Assembly (NCBI GenBank): GCA_905181815.1
Contig: CAJIZA010000004.1
Location: 181,616 to 245,615 of the forward strand
Length of the DNA: 64,000 bases
From: an uncultured Planktomarina sp.
GTDB lineage: Bacteria; Pseudomonadota; Alphaproteobacteria; Rhodobacterales; Rhodobacteraceae
Direction of reading: 5' to 3'
This document shows, piece after piece, positions 46,234 to 54,291 of this stretch. The position numbers were made by a program, and so were the translations under genes. Position 1 is the first letter of the stretch. Each line of letters starts with the position of its first letter. The notes under the pieces are model-generated. The model made no database searches, was not told the origin of the DNA, and saw nothing but the letters and a program-made list of their open reading frames with translations.

Positions 46234-47155
46234 GGGTCTGCTCCTTCAAAATACTCACATGCGCCGCAGCACTCGCTGCCAGGGCCTCCAGATCGTACCC
46301 GCCTTCTAGGCAGGATACCACCCGACCTTTGCAATGCTTGGCCGCCAATTCGCAAAGACGCTGCGTGATCCAAGAGAAATCATCTTCCGTCAAATTCATC
46401 CCCGCCAGCGGATCTTCAACATGGGCGTCAAATCCAGCTGAGATAAACAAAAATTCAGGGTCAAACCGCTCCACCGCTGGAAGAACCTCTGCCTCCATTA
46501 CCGCGCGAAACGCCGCGCTGCCCGCCCCATCCGGCAAGGGACAATTCAATACATTGCCGTAGCCACCCGTCTCATGGGCATGGCCCGTCCCCGGGTAAAG
46601 CGGCATCTGATGGGTGCTGGCGAAAAAAATGCGGCGATCCCCTTCCACCAAGTCCTGCGTGCCATTGCCATGGTGCACGTCAAAATCTACGATCGCAACG
46701 CGCGACAGCCCGTGGTGCTCCAGCGCATGTTTGGCCGCCAAGGCCACATTGCCAAAAAAACAAAAGCCCATCGGCGTTTCGCGTTCGCAGTGATGGCCCG
46801 GCGGCCGCGTTGCGACAAAGACATTGTCCGCCTCACCGTCTATCACCATATCCACCGCCCGAAGCGCACCACCCGCCGCCCTCAGAGCCGCTGTCAGCGT
46901 GCCTGAGGACATATGGGTATCCGCATCCAAAAGGCTCCACCCATCTTGCGGCGCCGCGGCGCGCAGGGCGTTGAGGTGACTTTGCGGATGACATCGCAGT
47001 AGATCGTCATCAGGAGCCAGCGGCGCGGTCACCCTATCCAAACCCAAAGGCGCGAGTGCCCTCAACACATGCTCGAGACGCGCTACCTGTTCGGGATGAC
47101 CGGGCGGGTTCACATGGTCCATGCAGTCATCATGGGTGATTATTTTTGTGCTCAC
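46226..47155 (-). CDS. Histone deacetylase family protein
   Basis: The 309-residue zinc amidohydrolase is of the HDAC/acetylpolyamine/AcuC superfamily. The general-base histidines are in TRPPGHHCER (about 116-125), the zinc ligands in VDFDVHHGNGT (Asp and His, about 154-164) and SAGFDAHVEDPLAG (Asp near 245), and the late tyrosine in EGGYDLEALA near residue 290. Bacterial members deacetylate polyamines or acetyl-CoA synthetase, and this substrate is unknown. It overlaps petR by 4 bases upstream and xseB by 8 downstream, so it is firmly part of the operon. Confidence 0.93.
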   Translation of the reverse strand: MSTKIITHDDCMDHVNPPGHPEQVARLEHVLRALAPLGLDRVTAPLAPDDDLLRCHPQSHLNALRAAAPQDGWSLLDADTHMSSGTLTAALRAAGGALRAVDMVIDGEADNVFVATRPPGHHCERETPMGFCFFGNVALAAKHALEHHGLSRVAIVDFDVHHGNGTQDLVEGDRRIFFASTHQMPLYPGTGHAHETGGYGNVLNCPLPDGAGSAAFRAVMEAEVLPAVERFDPEFLFISAGFDAHVEDPLAGMNLTEDDFSWITQRLCELAAKHCKGRVVSCLEGGYDLEALAASAAAHVSILKEQTHG

Positions 47156-47865
47156 AACGCATACCTCTGTTCCAGAACCAACATATATCCCGCACCGCGT
47201 ACCGTCTGTAAATAGCGCGGCTGTTTCGGGTCCATTTCAATTTTCCGCCGCAACCTTGTGATTTGCACATCTATAGCGCGCTCTTGCGCTTGGCCGCCAT
47301 CACGCCCAAGCTGTTCAACCAAATTGCTGCGGCTGAGCGGCACGCCTGGCGTGCTAGAAAAAATCCGCATTAACTGGCTCTCCGTTGCGGTCAAGCGCAC
47401 CCGAACCTCACCTTGCCACAGCTCGCCTCGGTCGACATCATAATGCACCTGGCCCAGATGCATTACTTTTGGCAACGGTGCGACCTCTTCTTGCACGGGA
47501 ACTCTGCGCAAAATTGCATTGAGACGCAGCAACAGCTCCTTGGGCTCGAAGGGTTTGGCCAGATAGTCATCCGCGCCAGCCTCAAGCCCCAAGATCCGAT
47601 CTTCAGTCTCGCCCTTGGCGGTCAACAGCAAAATGGGCGTGTCGCTGTTCCGCCGCACCTCTTTAGTCAAAGAAATTCCATCTTCACCCGGCATCATCAC
47701 ATCCAAAACGATCAAATCGAAATCGAGACCAGATAATATCCGTCGTGCATGAACGGCGTCGCGGGCGGCGGATACTAAAAAACCATTTCTAATGAGAAAT
47801 TTTTGCAACAAAGTCCGAATGCGCTCATCGTCATCGACGATAAGCAAATGGGCATCTGGAGTCAT
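47152..47865 (-). CDS. petR: OmpR-type response regulator (PetR)
   Basis: The 237-residue protein has a receiver domain (about 4-120) with the acid pocket DDD at residues 11-13, the phosphoryl Asp in LIVLDVMMPGEDG (near 55), Thr in LLTAKGE and Lys in YLAKPFEPKEL. A winged-helix DNA-binding domain follows (about 140-232, ERAIDVQITRLRRKIE and TVRGAGYML). Linkage to a MarR-type gene without a histidine kinase matches petP-petR of Rhodobacter, reported as regulators of bc1 complex (petABC) expression. The gene overlaps both neighbours by 4 bases. Confidence 0.87.
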   Translation of the reverse strand: MTPDAHLLIVDDDERIRTLLQKFLIRNGFLVSAARDAVHARRILSGLDFDLIVLDVMMPGEDGISLTKEVRRNSDTPILLLTAKGETEDRILGLEAGADDYLAKPFEPKELLLRLNAILRRVPVQEEVAPLPKVMHLGQVHYDVDRGELWQGEVRVRLTATESQLMRIFSSTPGVPLSRSNLVEQLGRDGGQAQERAIDVQITRLRRKIEMDPKQPRYLQTVRGAGYMLVLEQRYAL

Positions 47866-48374
47866 ACTATATCTCCGCCGGTAAGCTGATCATAATGCTT
47901 CTTCAATTCTGGATCCATCATAGCTTCAAGTACGGTGCAAAAGCCATAGACAGCTTCCGCCCCCGCTTGGCGATAGGCGGTGCGCATACGGTCACGTTGG
48001 GCGTTAGAAAGCGCCTGCTCCAACTCTCTGCCCGCATCGGTCAAAGACAAATGCCGCTGGCGCTTGTCTTTAATGCCGACTTCATTAAGCACCAAACCAT
48101 CGCCAATCAAGGTCCGCAGCACGCGGTTGAGGCTTTGTTTGGTCACGCCAAGCGTGGACAATAAATTGTTGACGGTTGTGCCAGGGCTGCGCTGGATGAA
48201 ATGCAGCGCCCGGTGATGCGCTCGGCCATAGGATTTTTCCACCAATATGCGGTCTGGATCCGCCGTAAATCCACGATAGGCAAAAAACATAGCCTCAATA
48301 CCTTTGCGCAGCTGTTCATCCGTTAAAAACAGCAAACCATGGGTATTTTCTGATCTATTTTGCCCCTGCGCCAT
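47862..48374 (-). CDS. petP: MarR-family transcriptional regulator (PetP)
   Basis: The protein has 170 residues from the ATG at 48374, chosen because an AGAAAGGC ribosome site precedes it. An ATG 30 bases earlier gives 180. The winged helix spans about 55-130 with HFIQRSPGTTVNNLLSTLGVTKQSLNRVLRTLIGDGLV as the recognition region and IKDKRQRHLSLTDAG as the wing, typical of MarR. It pairs with petR (4-base overlap) as in Rhodobacter. Two inverted repeats lie between it and the divergent ilvE, and it is the natural candidate to bind them. Confidence 0.87.
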   Translation of the reverse strand: MAQGQNRSENTHGLLFLTDEQLRKGIEAMFFAYRGFTADPDRILVEKSYGRAHHRALHFIQRSPGTTVNNLLSTLGVTKQSLNRVLRTLIGDGLVLNEVGIKDKRQRHLSLTDAGRELEQALSNAQRDRMRTAYRQAGAEAVYGFCTVLEAMMDPELKKHYDQLTGGDIV

Positions 48375-48408
48375 GATATGCCTTTCTGTTTCAATCAATT
48401 TCAATAAT

Positions 48409-48427
48409 ATGTCAGTGTTGTTGACAT
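48409..48427. promoter_or_regulatory. Inverted repeat near the petP start, possible operator
   Basis: ATGTCA and TGACAT are separated by seven bases, 35 bases upstream of the petP start. The right arm overlaps a TTGACA sequence (48421-48426) that could be a -35 element for ilvE. MarR proteins often bind repeats of this size to control their own gene. Confidence 0.5.
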
Positions 48428-48466
48428 TCCAAGAATCAATTGTTAGCGATTATCACATTTTGCGCA

Positions 48467-48493
48467 ATATTATGTCCGAAACGGACATAATAT
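48467..48493. promoter_or_regulatory. Perfect 27-bp palindrome upstream of ilvE, probable operator
   Basis: ATATTATGTCCG, a three-base AAA spacer, and CGGACATAATAT form a perfect 12-bp inverted repeat ending 43 bases before the ilvE ATG. No T-run follows, so a terminator is unlikely. The symmetry suggests a dimeric regulator. The divergent MarR protein PetP is the nearest candidate, but another regulator is possible. Confidence 0.7.
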
Positions 48494-48536
48494 GCGACAC
48501 AATTGGAAACTTAGCCGACCAAAGGGAGAACTACAC

Positions 48537-49406
48537 ATGGCTGGCGCATATGACGACCGTGACGGTGTCATCTGGATGGATGGCGAATTGGTGAACTGGC
48601 GCGACGCTAAGGTTCACATTCTGACCCATGGCTTGCATTACGGCAGCTCTGTGTTTGAAGGTGAACGCGCCTATAACGGAAAGATTTTCAAGTCTCGTGA
48701 ACATTCTGGGCGGCTTTTAAAATCTGGCGAATATATGGACATTCCAATTCCATATTCCGTGGACGAAATTGAAGCCGCGAAAGAGGAGGTCTTGACCGCC
48801 TCTGGTCTGCAGGATGCCTATGTGCGGGCGATTTGCTGGCGCGGTTCTGGTGAAGATATGGGGGTCGCCTCCGCGCGCAACCCAGTGCGCATGGCCGTGG
48901 CGGCTTGGGAATGGGGCGCCTACTATGGGGACGCCAAATTCAAGGGCGCAAAGCTTGATATCGCCAAATGGAAACGCCCAAGCCCAGAAACAATCCCATG
49001 CTTTGCCAAGGCCGCTGGGCTTTATATGATCTGCACCATGTCCAAACATGCAGCCGAAGCCAAAGGCTGTTCAGATGCGATGATGCTTGATTATCGCGGC
49101 TATGTGGCTGAGGCCACCGGCGCCAACCTGTTCTTTGTCAAAGACGGTGAAGTGCACACACCAAAACCCGATTGCTTCCTCAATGGCATCACGCGCCAGA
49201 CCGTGGTGGGCATGTTGCAAGAGCGCGGCGTCACTGTGATCGAACGGCACATCATGCCCGAGGAGCTGGAAGGCTTTGAACAATGTTGGTTGACCGGCAC
49301 CGCGGCGGAAGTCACACCTGTGGGTCAAATCGGCGATTACACATTTGAAGTGGGCGCTCTGGCGCGCGACATCGCTGAAAGCTACGAAAAACTCGTCCGC
49401 GCATAA
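48537..49406 (+). CDS. ilvE: Branched-chain amino acid aminotransferase
   Basis: The 289-residue fold-type IV PLP enzyme catalyses the last step of leucine, isoleucine and valine synthesis. THGLHYGSSVFEGERAY (about 31-47) is the conserved N-terminal block. The PLP lysine lies in IPCFAKAAGLYMI (near residue 153), and the cofactor-binding glutamate is in GYVAEATGANLFFV (near 188). TGTAAEVTPVG is near the end. I chose the ATG at 48537 because AAAGGGAG precedes it. A strong terminator follows, and a perfect palindrome lies upstream. Confidence 0.96.
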   Translation: MAGAYDDRDGVIWMDGELVNWRDAKVHILTHGLHYGSSVFEGERAYNGKIFKSREHSGRLLKSGEYMDIPIPYSVDEIEAAKEEVLTASGLQDAYVRAICWRGSGEDMGVASARNPVRMAVAAWEWGAYYGDAKFKGAKLDIAKWKRPSPETIPCFAKAAGLYMICTMSKHAAEAKGCSDAMMLDYRGYVAEATGANLFFVKDGEVHTPKPDCFLNGITRQTVVGMLQERGVTVIERHIMPEELEGFEQCWLTGTAAEVTPVGQIGDYTFEVGALARDIAESYEKLVRA

Positions 49407-49432
49407 GCACGCGACGGCACCGCAGAAACAGC

Positions 49433-49463
49433 GGCCTCAACCCTTTGGGTTGAGGCCTTTTTA
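49433..49463 (+). terminator. Intrinsic terminator of ilvE
   Basis: GGCCTCAACCC at 49433-49443 pairs perfectly with GGGTTGAGGCC at 49447-49457 around a TTT loop, followed by TTTTTA. It is the strongest terminator in the window. Confidence 0.92.
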
Positions 49464-49504
49464 CTATCAGAAGTGCAGGCCGCAGCCAGAGTAGCGATTG
49501 GGCT

Positions 49505-50662
49505 TTACATAAAACTGCGCTCAAATGCCCACCACAGGCCCACGAAAGCAATGGCCACAGATCCAGGGATCACCACCACACGGCGATAGATAGCGCTGCG
49601 CCCCAAGGGCAGAGCAAAGAGAACAAAGGCTGCTGCAATCACCGCCAATTGGCCAAGTTCGACACCGATGTTGAAGGCAATAAGAGAAAGAATGAATTGC
49701 CCCTGCGCCAGGCCAAGATCTCCCAATACGGAGGCAAACCCCAGCCCATGTAAAAGGCCAAACCCGAAGACCACAAGGATCCGCCACCACCCCAGTTTCG
49801 GGCGCAGAATATTCTCAATCGCCACATAGGCAATGGAGATGGCAATCAGAGCCTCTACCAGCCACATCTGCGCCGATGGAATGGTGATAATGCTCAAAGT
49901 TGCAAGCCCAAGCGTGACCGTATGGGCCAGTGTAAAGGCCGTGACCTGCGCCAAGAGGGGACGCCAAGCGAGAGAGAAGAGAAACAAACCTAAGACAAAG
50001 AGAATGTGATCCAGACCCTTTGGAATAATGTGCTCGAAGCCTTCGACAACAAACCGCAAGAACACAGCGCCCGTGCTTTCCTCAACAACACCAGACCGAG
50101 GCAGCGGTGCGCTTACCTCGCCGCCCTGTAAAAAGGCCGCATAGGCGTTTGGACCCTGCCCATGGCGCACCACCAGCCCGCCATTGCGCGCGGCCCATCC
50201 CAAAGAGACCGGAGCCGTCCCAGGCGGCAGCTCCGCAGACATTGCAACCACCGTATCGCGGGGCAGTTCGAGATCCGGCTCAGCGATCACATCCACCGAT
50301 GTCAAGCTCAAGGGTCCAGCCCCCTCAAGCGAAATCCCTGCGGAAATATCCGCAAATCGCGTTTCAACCATTTGCGCCAATGCTCGATCCGGCAGGCCCC
50401 GCAACCGGTCATAGACCTCTGCTTCAGGCGCCTCATCGGTATCTGCGACTTGAGACTGATCTATGCCTGCCAAAAGAGTTTCTACGGCGAGGCGCAGGGA
50501 AATTTCAATTCTGTCCTCGTTAACAGAAACTTCCGCCACTGCCGGCCGTAATTCATGGGCGCGGGCTTGTCCTGGCAAACTGAGAAACCCCAGAAGTGCA
50601 CTTGACATCAATAGGAAACACCACACCATCAAAAGCTGAATTTTCGGGAAAGGTCTCAACAT
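49505..50662 (-). CDS. HupE/UreJ-family membrane protein, possible Ni/Co transporter
   Basis: The 385-residue protein has a signal or first helix (residues 8-35, ending ARAHELRPA), a periplasmic domain of about 150 residues and a C-terminal HupE/UreJ domain with six or seven helices. The metal-binding motifs are GFEHIIPKGLDHILFVLGLFLF (about 210-231) and the late HGLGFASVLGD. HupE/UreJ proteins take up nickel or cobalt. The start ATG shares bases with the start of the divergent DUF4198 gene (CATG). An alternative ATG at 50629 would leave a small gap. No urease or hydrogenase gene is nearby. Confidence 0.85.
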   Translation of the reverse strand: MLRPFPKIQLLMVWCFLLMSSALLGFLSLPGQARAHELRPAVAEVSVNEDRIEISLRLAVETLLAGIDQSQVADTDEAPEAEVYDRLRGLPDRALAQMVETRFADISAGISLEGAGPLSLTSVDVIAEPDLELPRDTVVAMSAELPPGTAPVSLGWAARNGGLVVRHGQGPNAYAAFLQGGEVSAPLPRSGVVEESTGAVFLRFVVEGFEHIIPKGLDHILFVLGLFLFSLAWRPLLAQVTAFTLAHTVTLGLATLSIITIPSAQMWLVEALIAISIAYVAIENILRPKLGWWRILVVFGFGLLHGLGFASVLGDLGLAQGQFILSLIAFNIGVELGQLAVIAAAFVLFALPLGRSAIYRRVVVIPGSVAIAFVGLWWAFERSFM

Positions 50663-51473
50663 GTTTCAGCGCTCCTTTAAATTACTTTTTGCTCTTGTTT
50701 TTGCTGGACCTATCTATGCACATGAATTTTGGATTTCGCCAGTGGAGTTTGAGGTTGACGTACAAAGCCCAATAGCCGCGCATTTCCGGGTTGGGCAGGA
50801 TTTCAAAGGGGGCAGCCATTCCTATCTCAGCCGCTATACAGCCCGCCATGAGTTGCATCGCACCGGCGCAATCCTTGAGATGAGCGCACGGGAGGGTGAC
50901 CGGCCCGCCATGCAGCATCCCGGGCTCGAAGACGGGTTGGCTGTTTTGGTGCATGAAACCACCGACAGCACCCTCACCTATCGGGAATTTGACAAGTTTG
51001 TGAATTTCATCAAACACAAAGATTTTGAGGGACTGCCCGAAGCGCATCTGGCCCGTGGCTTGCCAGACGTTGGTTTCGTTGAGAGTTATCGCCGCTTTGC
51101 AAAATCCCTCATTGCTGTAGGCAGCGGTGCGGGACAAGATCGGCAAGTCGGGCTGGAGATCGAGATCGTAGCGCTGTCCAACCCCTATACCGACGATCTC
51201 TCAGAGGGCATGGCGGTTCAAGTGTTGTTGAACGCCAGGCCCCGCGCTCATGTGCAGGTCGAAGTCTTCTCACGCCCTGCGGGCACGAAAGAGCCAGCCC
51301 TGATCCAACTTTATCGCACGGACGCCGATGGAATTGCGAGGTTCCCGGTCCTCACCGGTCACGACTATATGATCGACAATGTTGCGCTGCGCCCTGTGGA
51401 GCCTACCAGTACAGATGACCCAGTTTGGAACAGCATTTGGGCTAATCTCACCTTTGCCGTTCCAGCAAATTAG
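50661..51473 (+). CDS. DUF4198-family exported protein
   Basis: The 270-residue protein has a signal peptide ([20 protein letters not shown], cleaved near 20), and the mature N-terminus [12 protein letters not shown] is typical of DUF4198. The mature chain is beta-rich, with [13 protein letters not shown] and a late domain (about 170-260) resembling a carboxypeptidase-regulatory-like beta sandwich. Relatives are encoded beside nickel and cobalt uptake systems (NikK type), and the mature His at the N-terminus could bind metal. Its ATG overlaps that of the divergent HupE gene, which supports a linked metal-uptake role. Confidence 0.85.
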   Translation: MFQRSFKLLFALVFAGPIYAHEFWISPVEFEVDVQSPIAAHFRVGQDFKGGSHSYLSRYTARHELHRTGAILEMSAREGDRPAMQHPGLEDGLAVLVHETTDSTLTYREFDKFVNFIKHKDFEGLPEAHLARGLPDVGFVESYRRFAKSLIAVGSGAGQDRQVGLEIEIVALSNPYTDDLSEGMAVQVLLNARPRAHVQVEVFSRPAGTKEPALIQLYRTDADGIARFPVLTGHDYMIDNVALRPVEPTSTDDPVWNSIWANLTFAVPAN

Positions 51474-52513
51474 GGCGTAATGCGCGCCAAGGCCCAGCCA
51501 GCAGCCTCTGCCACGGCCGGATCTGCATCCGCAACCAAAGGGTGCACCAGCGGCGCATAGGACGGATTGCCCGAATTTCCGATGGCATAGAGCACGTTGC
51601 GGATAAAACGATCGCGGCCAATACGTTTGATGGGGGAGCCTGCGAATTTCGCGCGAAACCCGGCATCATCCAAGACCACGAGGTCACTCAGCGCCGGCGC
51701 CGCCAAATCCCCCTGGGCGGCGTAGCGCATATCAGAGGCCACAACGGCAAATTTATTCCACGGGCAAACGGCCAAACAATCATCACAGCCATAGATATGA
51801 TTACCGAGGCCCGGCCGCAGCGCCAGATCAATCGGGCCCTTGTGCTCAATGGTCAGATAGGAAATGCAGCGCCGCGCATCCATTTTGTAAGGCGCAACAA
51901 AAGCCTCGGTCGGGCAAATGTCCAAGCATTTCTGGCATGACCCGCAGTGATCCACCTCCGGCGCATCCACTTCCAGCTCCAGCGTGGTAAATATTGCGCC
52001 CAGAAACATCCAATTGCCAGTTGTGCGGCTCACCAGATTGGTATGCTTGCCCTGCCAGCCCAAACCGGCTGCCTGCCCCAAGGGCTTTTCCGCAACCGGT
52101 GCCGTATCGACAAAGACTTTCACCTCACCGCCCCCTTCGGCAATCAACCAGCGGGCCAATCGTTTCAATCGCTTTTTGACAATATCGTGATAGTCTTTGC
52201 CCTGGGCATAGACGCTTATATTGCCAATATCAGGCCTATCGAGATTGGCCAAAGGATTGCTTTGTGGGCTATAGCTTTCCGCCAGCATCACCACAGATCG
52301 GGCCTCAGGCCACAAGACCTGCGGCGCGGCGCGCCATTCTTTGCGTGCCTCCATCCATGTCATTTGCCCATGATAGCCCGCCTGCAAAAACGCCTCCAAC
52401 TGCGCCGGCACCTGCGGCACGGCATCAGGAGCGGTGATCTTGGCATTGCTAAAGCCCTCGGCCAAAGTCTGCGCCAGAAGCCTGGGTTTCAGATCAGAAG
52501 TCAAGATTGGCAT
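51470..52513 (-). CDS. queG: Epoxyqueuosine reductase
   Basis: The 347-residue enzyme reduces epoxyqueuosine to queuosine in tRNA, using cobalamin and two 4Fe-4S clusters. The cluster cysteines are in [18 protein letters not shown] (about 183-200) and [17 protein letters not shown] (about 236-252). The active-site aspartate is in [14 protein letters not shown] (near 129). A HEAT-like end ([16 protein letters not shown]) is typical. The ATG at 52513 overlaps the GST stop by about 20 bases. Its 3' end overlaps the stop of the convergent DUF4198 gene by 4 bases. Confidence 0.95.
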   Translation of the reverse strand: MPILTSDLKPRLLAQTLAEGFSNAKITAPDAVPQVPAQLEAFLQAGYHGQMTWMEARKEWRAAPQVLWPEARSVVMLAESYSPQSNPLANLDRPDIGNISVYAQGKDYHDIVKKRLKRLARWLIAEGGGEVKVFVDTAPVAEKPLGQAAGLGWQGKHTNLVSRTTGNWMFLGAIFTTLELEVDAPEVDHCGSCQKCLDICPTEAFVAPYKMDARRCISYLTIEHKGPIDLALRPGLGNHIYGCDDCLAVCPWNKFAVVASDMRYAAQGDLAAPALSDLVVLDDAGFRAKFAGSPIKRIGRDRFIRNVLYAIGNSGNPSYAPLVHPLVADADPAVAEAAGWALARITP

Positions 52514-53159
52514 AATGGTGAGGAGGCGGGAACCCCGGCACATTATCGGCGAGTATCGACCGGAACGCCGGGCGCGACTTCATCGTGGCATACCAATCTT
52601 TCACCGCCGCTGATCGATTCCAATCCACATCACAAATGTAATCCAGCGCCGACAGCTGTGCGGCGGCGGCGAAATCGGCAAGGCTCATCTCATCACCCGC
52701 AAGCCAGCGGCGATTGTCCAAGAGCCAATTCATATAATCAAGATGAAATTTAATGGCCTTTGCTCCAGCCTTCACGTTGGCAGAGACCGGATATCCCGAT
52801 CCATGGATTTTTCGATTAACCCGCTCATACAGAAGATTTGCCGTCACCTCATGGTGGAACTTATCGTCAAACCAAGAGACCAAACGGCGCACCTCATAGC
52901 GGGTCTGTGCATCTTGGGGCAATAACCGTGGCTCGGGCAAGCGCTCTTCGAGATATTCGCAGATCGCGGACGATTCCGTATAGATCTCCCCACCCATCTT
53001 GAGCACCGGGACTTTTCCTGCGGGATTGCGGCGCAAAAAATCCGCATCTCCTTGCCAGTAGCGCTCTTCAACTAGTTGCACTTCGATTTTCTTTTCTGCC
53101 AGGCTCAGACGCACTTTGCGGCAGAAAGGAGACAGGGGGACGTGATACAGGATATTCAT
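52494..53159 (-). CDS. Glutathione S-transferase family protein
   Basis: The 221-residue protein has the thioredoxin-like N-terminal domain ([20 protein letters not shown], with Ser9 and Cys12 in SPFC, and [27 protein letters not shown]) and an all-helical C-terminal domain (about 85-210). The SPFCRK start and the C-terminal FPPPHHYA end resemble a GST subgroup often found next to queG in roseobacters. The natural substrate is unknown. It is followed without a gap by queG. Confidence 0.93.
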   Translation of the reverse strand: MNILYHVPLSPFCRKVRLSLAEKKIEVQLVEERYWQGDADFLRRNPAGKVPVLKMGGEIYTESSAICEYLEERLPEPRLLPQDAQTRYEVRRLVSWFDDKFHHEVTANLLYERVNRKIHGSGYPVSANVKAGAKAIKFHLDYMNWLLDNRRWLAGDEMSLADFAAAAQLSALDYICDVDWNRSAAVKDWYATMKSRPAFRSILADNVPGFPPPHHYANLDF

Positions 53160-53212
53160 TGGTCTTCACTTTATTCGGTTCATCCTGTCATAACCGCCCT
53201 TTGTCGGTGCAA

Positions 53213-53956
53213 TCAATCCTCAAAACACCCCGCACGACCATCCTTTCGGATCAAGTCGGCTCCAGCAATCACAGATGCCGCGCGTTTTTTTGTCTCTTTG
53301 CTAGGACGAATTGCGCTACGGCCTTTGGGATCGGGCAAGACAACCGCTAGGCGACCAGCCTGAACACGGCTCAAATCTTTGGCCGCAACCCCAAAGTGAT
53401 GCCAGGCTGCTGCCTCAATACCAAACACCCCCGTGTCAAATTCGGCGATGTTAAGATAAATTTCCAACAGGCGCCGTTTGCTCCACACCATTTCGATAAA
53501 GGGGGTCAACAGTGCTTCCACCACTTTGCGCAGCCAATTGCGCCCAGGCCAGAGAAAGGCGTTCTTGACCGTTTGCTGGCTGATGGTTGAACCGCCACGC
53601 AATGCGCCCTCGCGCAGGGCCTGACGCACCGCTGCGCTATCAATCCCCCAATGTGTGCAAAAATTGGCGTCTTCCGCCGCCACCACCGCACGGCGCACCA
53701 TCGGGGCAACCTCTTCAATATCGACCCATTGATATTGAATTTCACCAAGCCGGGCGCGCTCTTGCATCATGTAAAACGTGATCGGCGGGTTGACCCATCG
53801 GTAGATCAACCCCCAAGCCAGAAATACCAGCGCCACCGCGAGCAGGCTCCAAAGCAGAACCCGTCGCACGCCGCGCAGCATGGGCCCCCATCGCCCAGGC
53901 CGCCGCCGGGGGGTGTCATCGGGGCTATCAAGATGATCCTCAGTTGGCTCAGTCAT
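53213..53956 (-). CDS. mtgA: Monofunctional biosynthetic peptidoglycan transglycosylase
   Basis: The 247-residue GT51 enzyme polymerises lipid II into glycan strands at the outer face of the inner membrane. A charged N-terminus is followed by one membrane helix (about 33-52). The catalytic glutamate is in VVAAEDANFCTHWGID (near residue 94), then GGSTISQQTVKNAFLWPGRNW and KRRLLEIYLNIAEFDTGVFGIEAA complete the conserved GT51 blocks. The ATG at 53956 is preferred to one nine codons upstream. There is no transpeptidase domain, so it works alongside PBPs. Confidence 0.95.
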   Translation of the reverse strand: MTEPTEDHLDSPDDTPRRRPGRWGPMLRGVRRVLLWSLLAVALVFLAWGLIYRWVNPPITFYMMQERARLGEIQYQWVDIEEVAPMVRRAVVAAEDANFCTHWGIDSAAVRQALREGALRGGSTISQQTVKNAFLWPGRNWLRKVVEALLTPFIEMVWSKRRLLEIYLNIAEFDTGVFGIEAAAWHHFGVAAKDLSRVQAGRLAVVLPDPKGRSAIRPSKETKKRAASVIAGADLIRKDGRAGCFED

Positions 53957-54291
53957 AGATATGCCACACCATATCAGAGGCACTTCGTCAACTTATCAGA
54001 GGCCAGAACTGTAACCACCTCTGCAACTGGCCCTGCGAAAGTCAAAGAAGACTGGACCCTGTGCGAGACCAGTCCAGCATTGTCATTTGTTATTAAATCA
54101 CCAATCCGCTGCCACGCTTCGCTCTTGGGGAATTGTCGATACATAATGGCTCAACTAAAATTGTAAAATCATAAGTATCAACTATCTGACGCTTTCTACG
54201 CACCCACCGAAGGGAAAAGTAGGCGCAGCCCGGCGTTGCCGCCGGGCGAGATGTTTAAACACCAATTATTTTGGCACAATCACGAGCGGCG
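53957..54291. other. Intergenic stretch between gltB and mtgA
   Basis: No gene is visible in these 335 bases. The right part near mtgA probably holds its promoter. The part next to gltB has a hairpin (listed separately). The sequence ATCAGAGGC occurs twice near 53970-54006, without clear meaning. Confidence 0.6.
54228..54247 (-). terminator. Hairpin downstream of gltB
   Basis: GCCCGGC at 54228-54234 pairs with GCCGGGC at 54241-54247 around a 6-base loop, 45 bases after the gltB stop on the minus strand. The nearest T-run in that direction is about 10 bases further on, so termination efficiency is uncertain. Confidence 0.5.
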
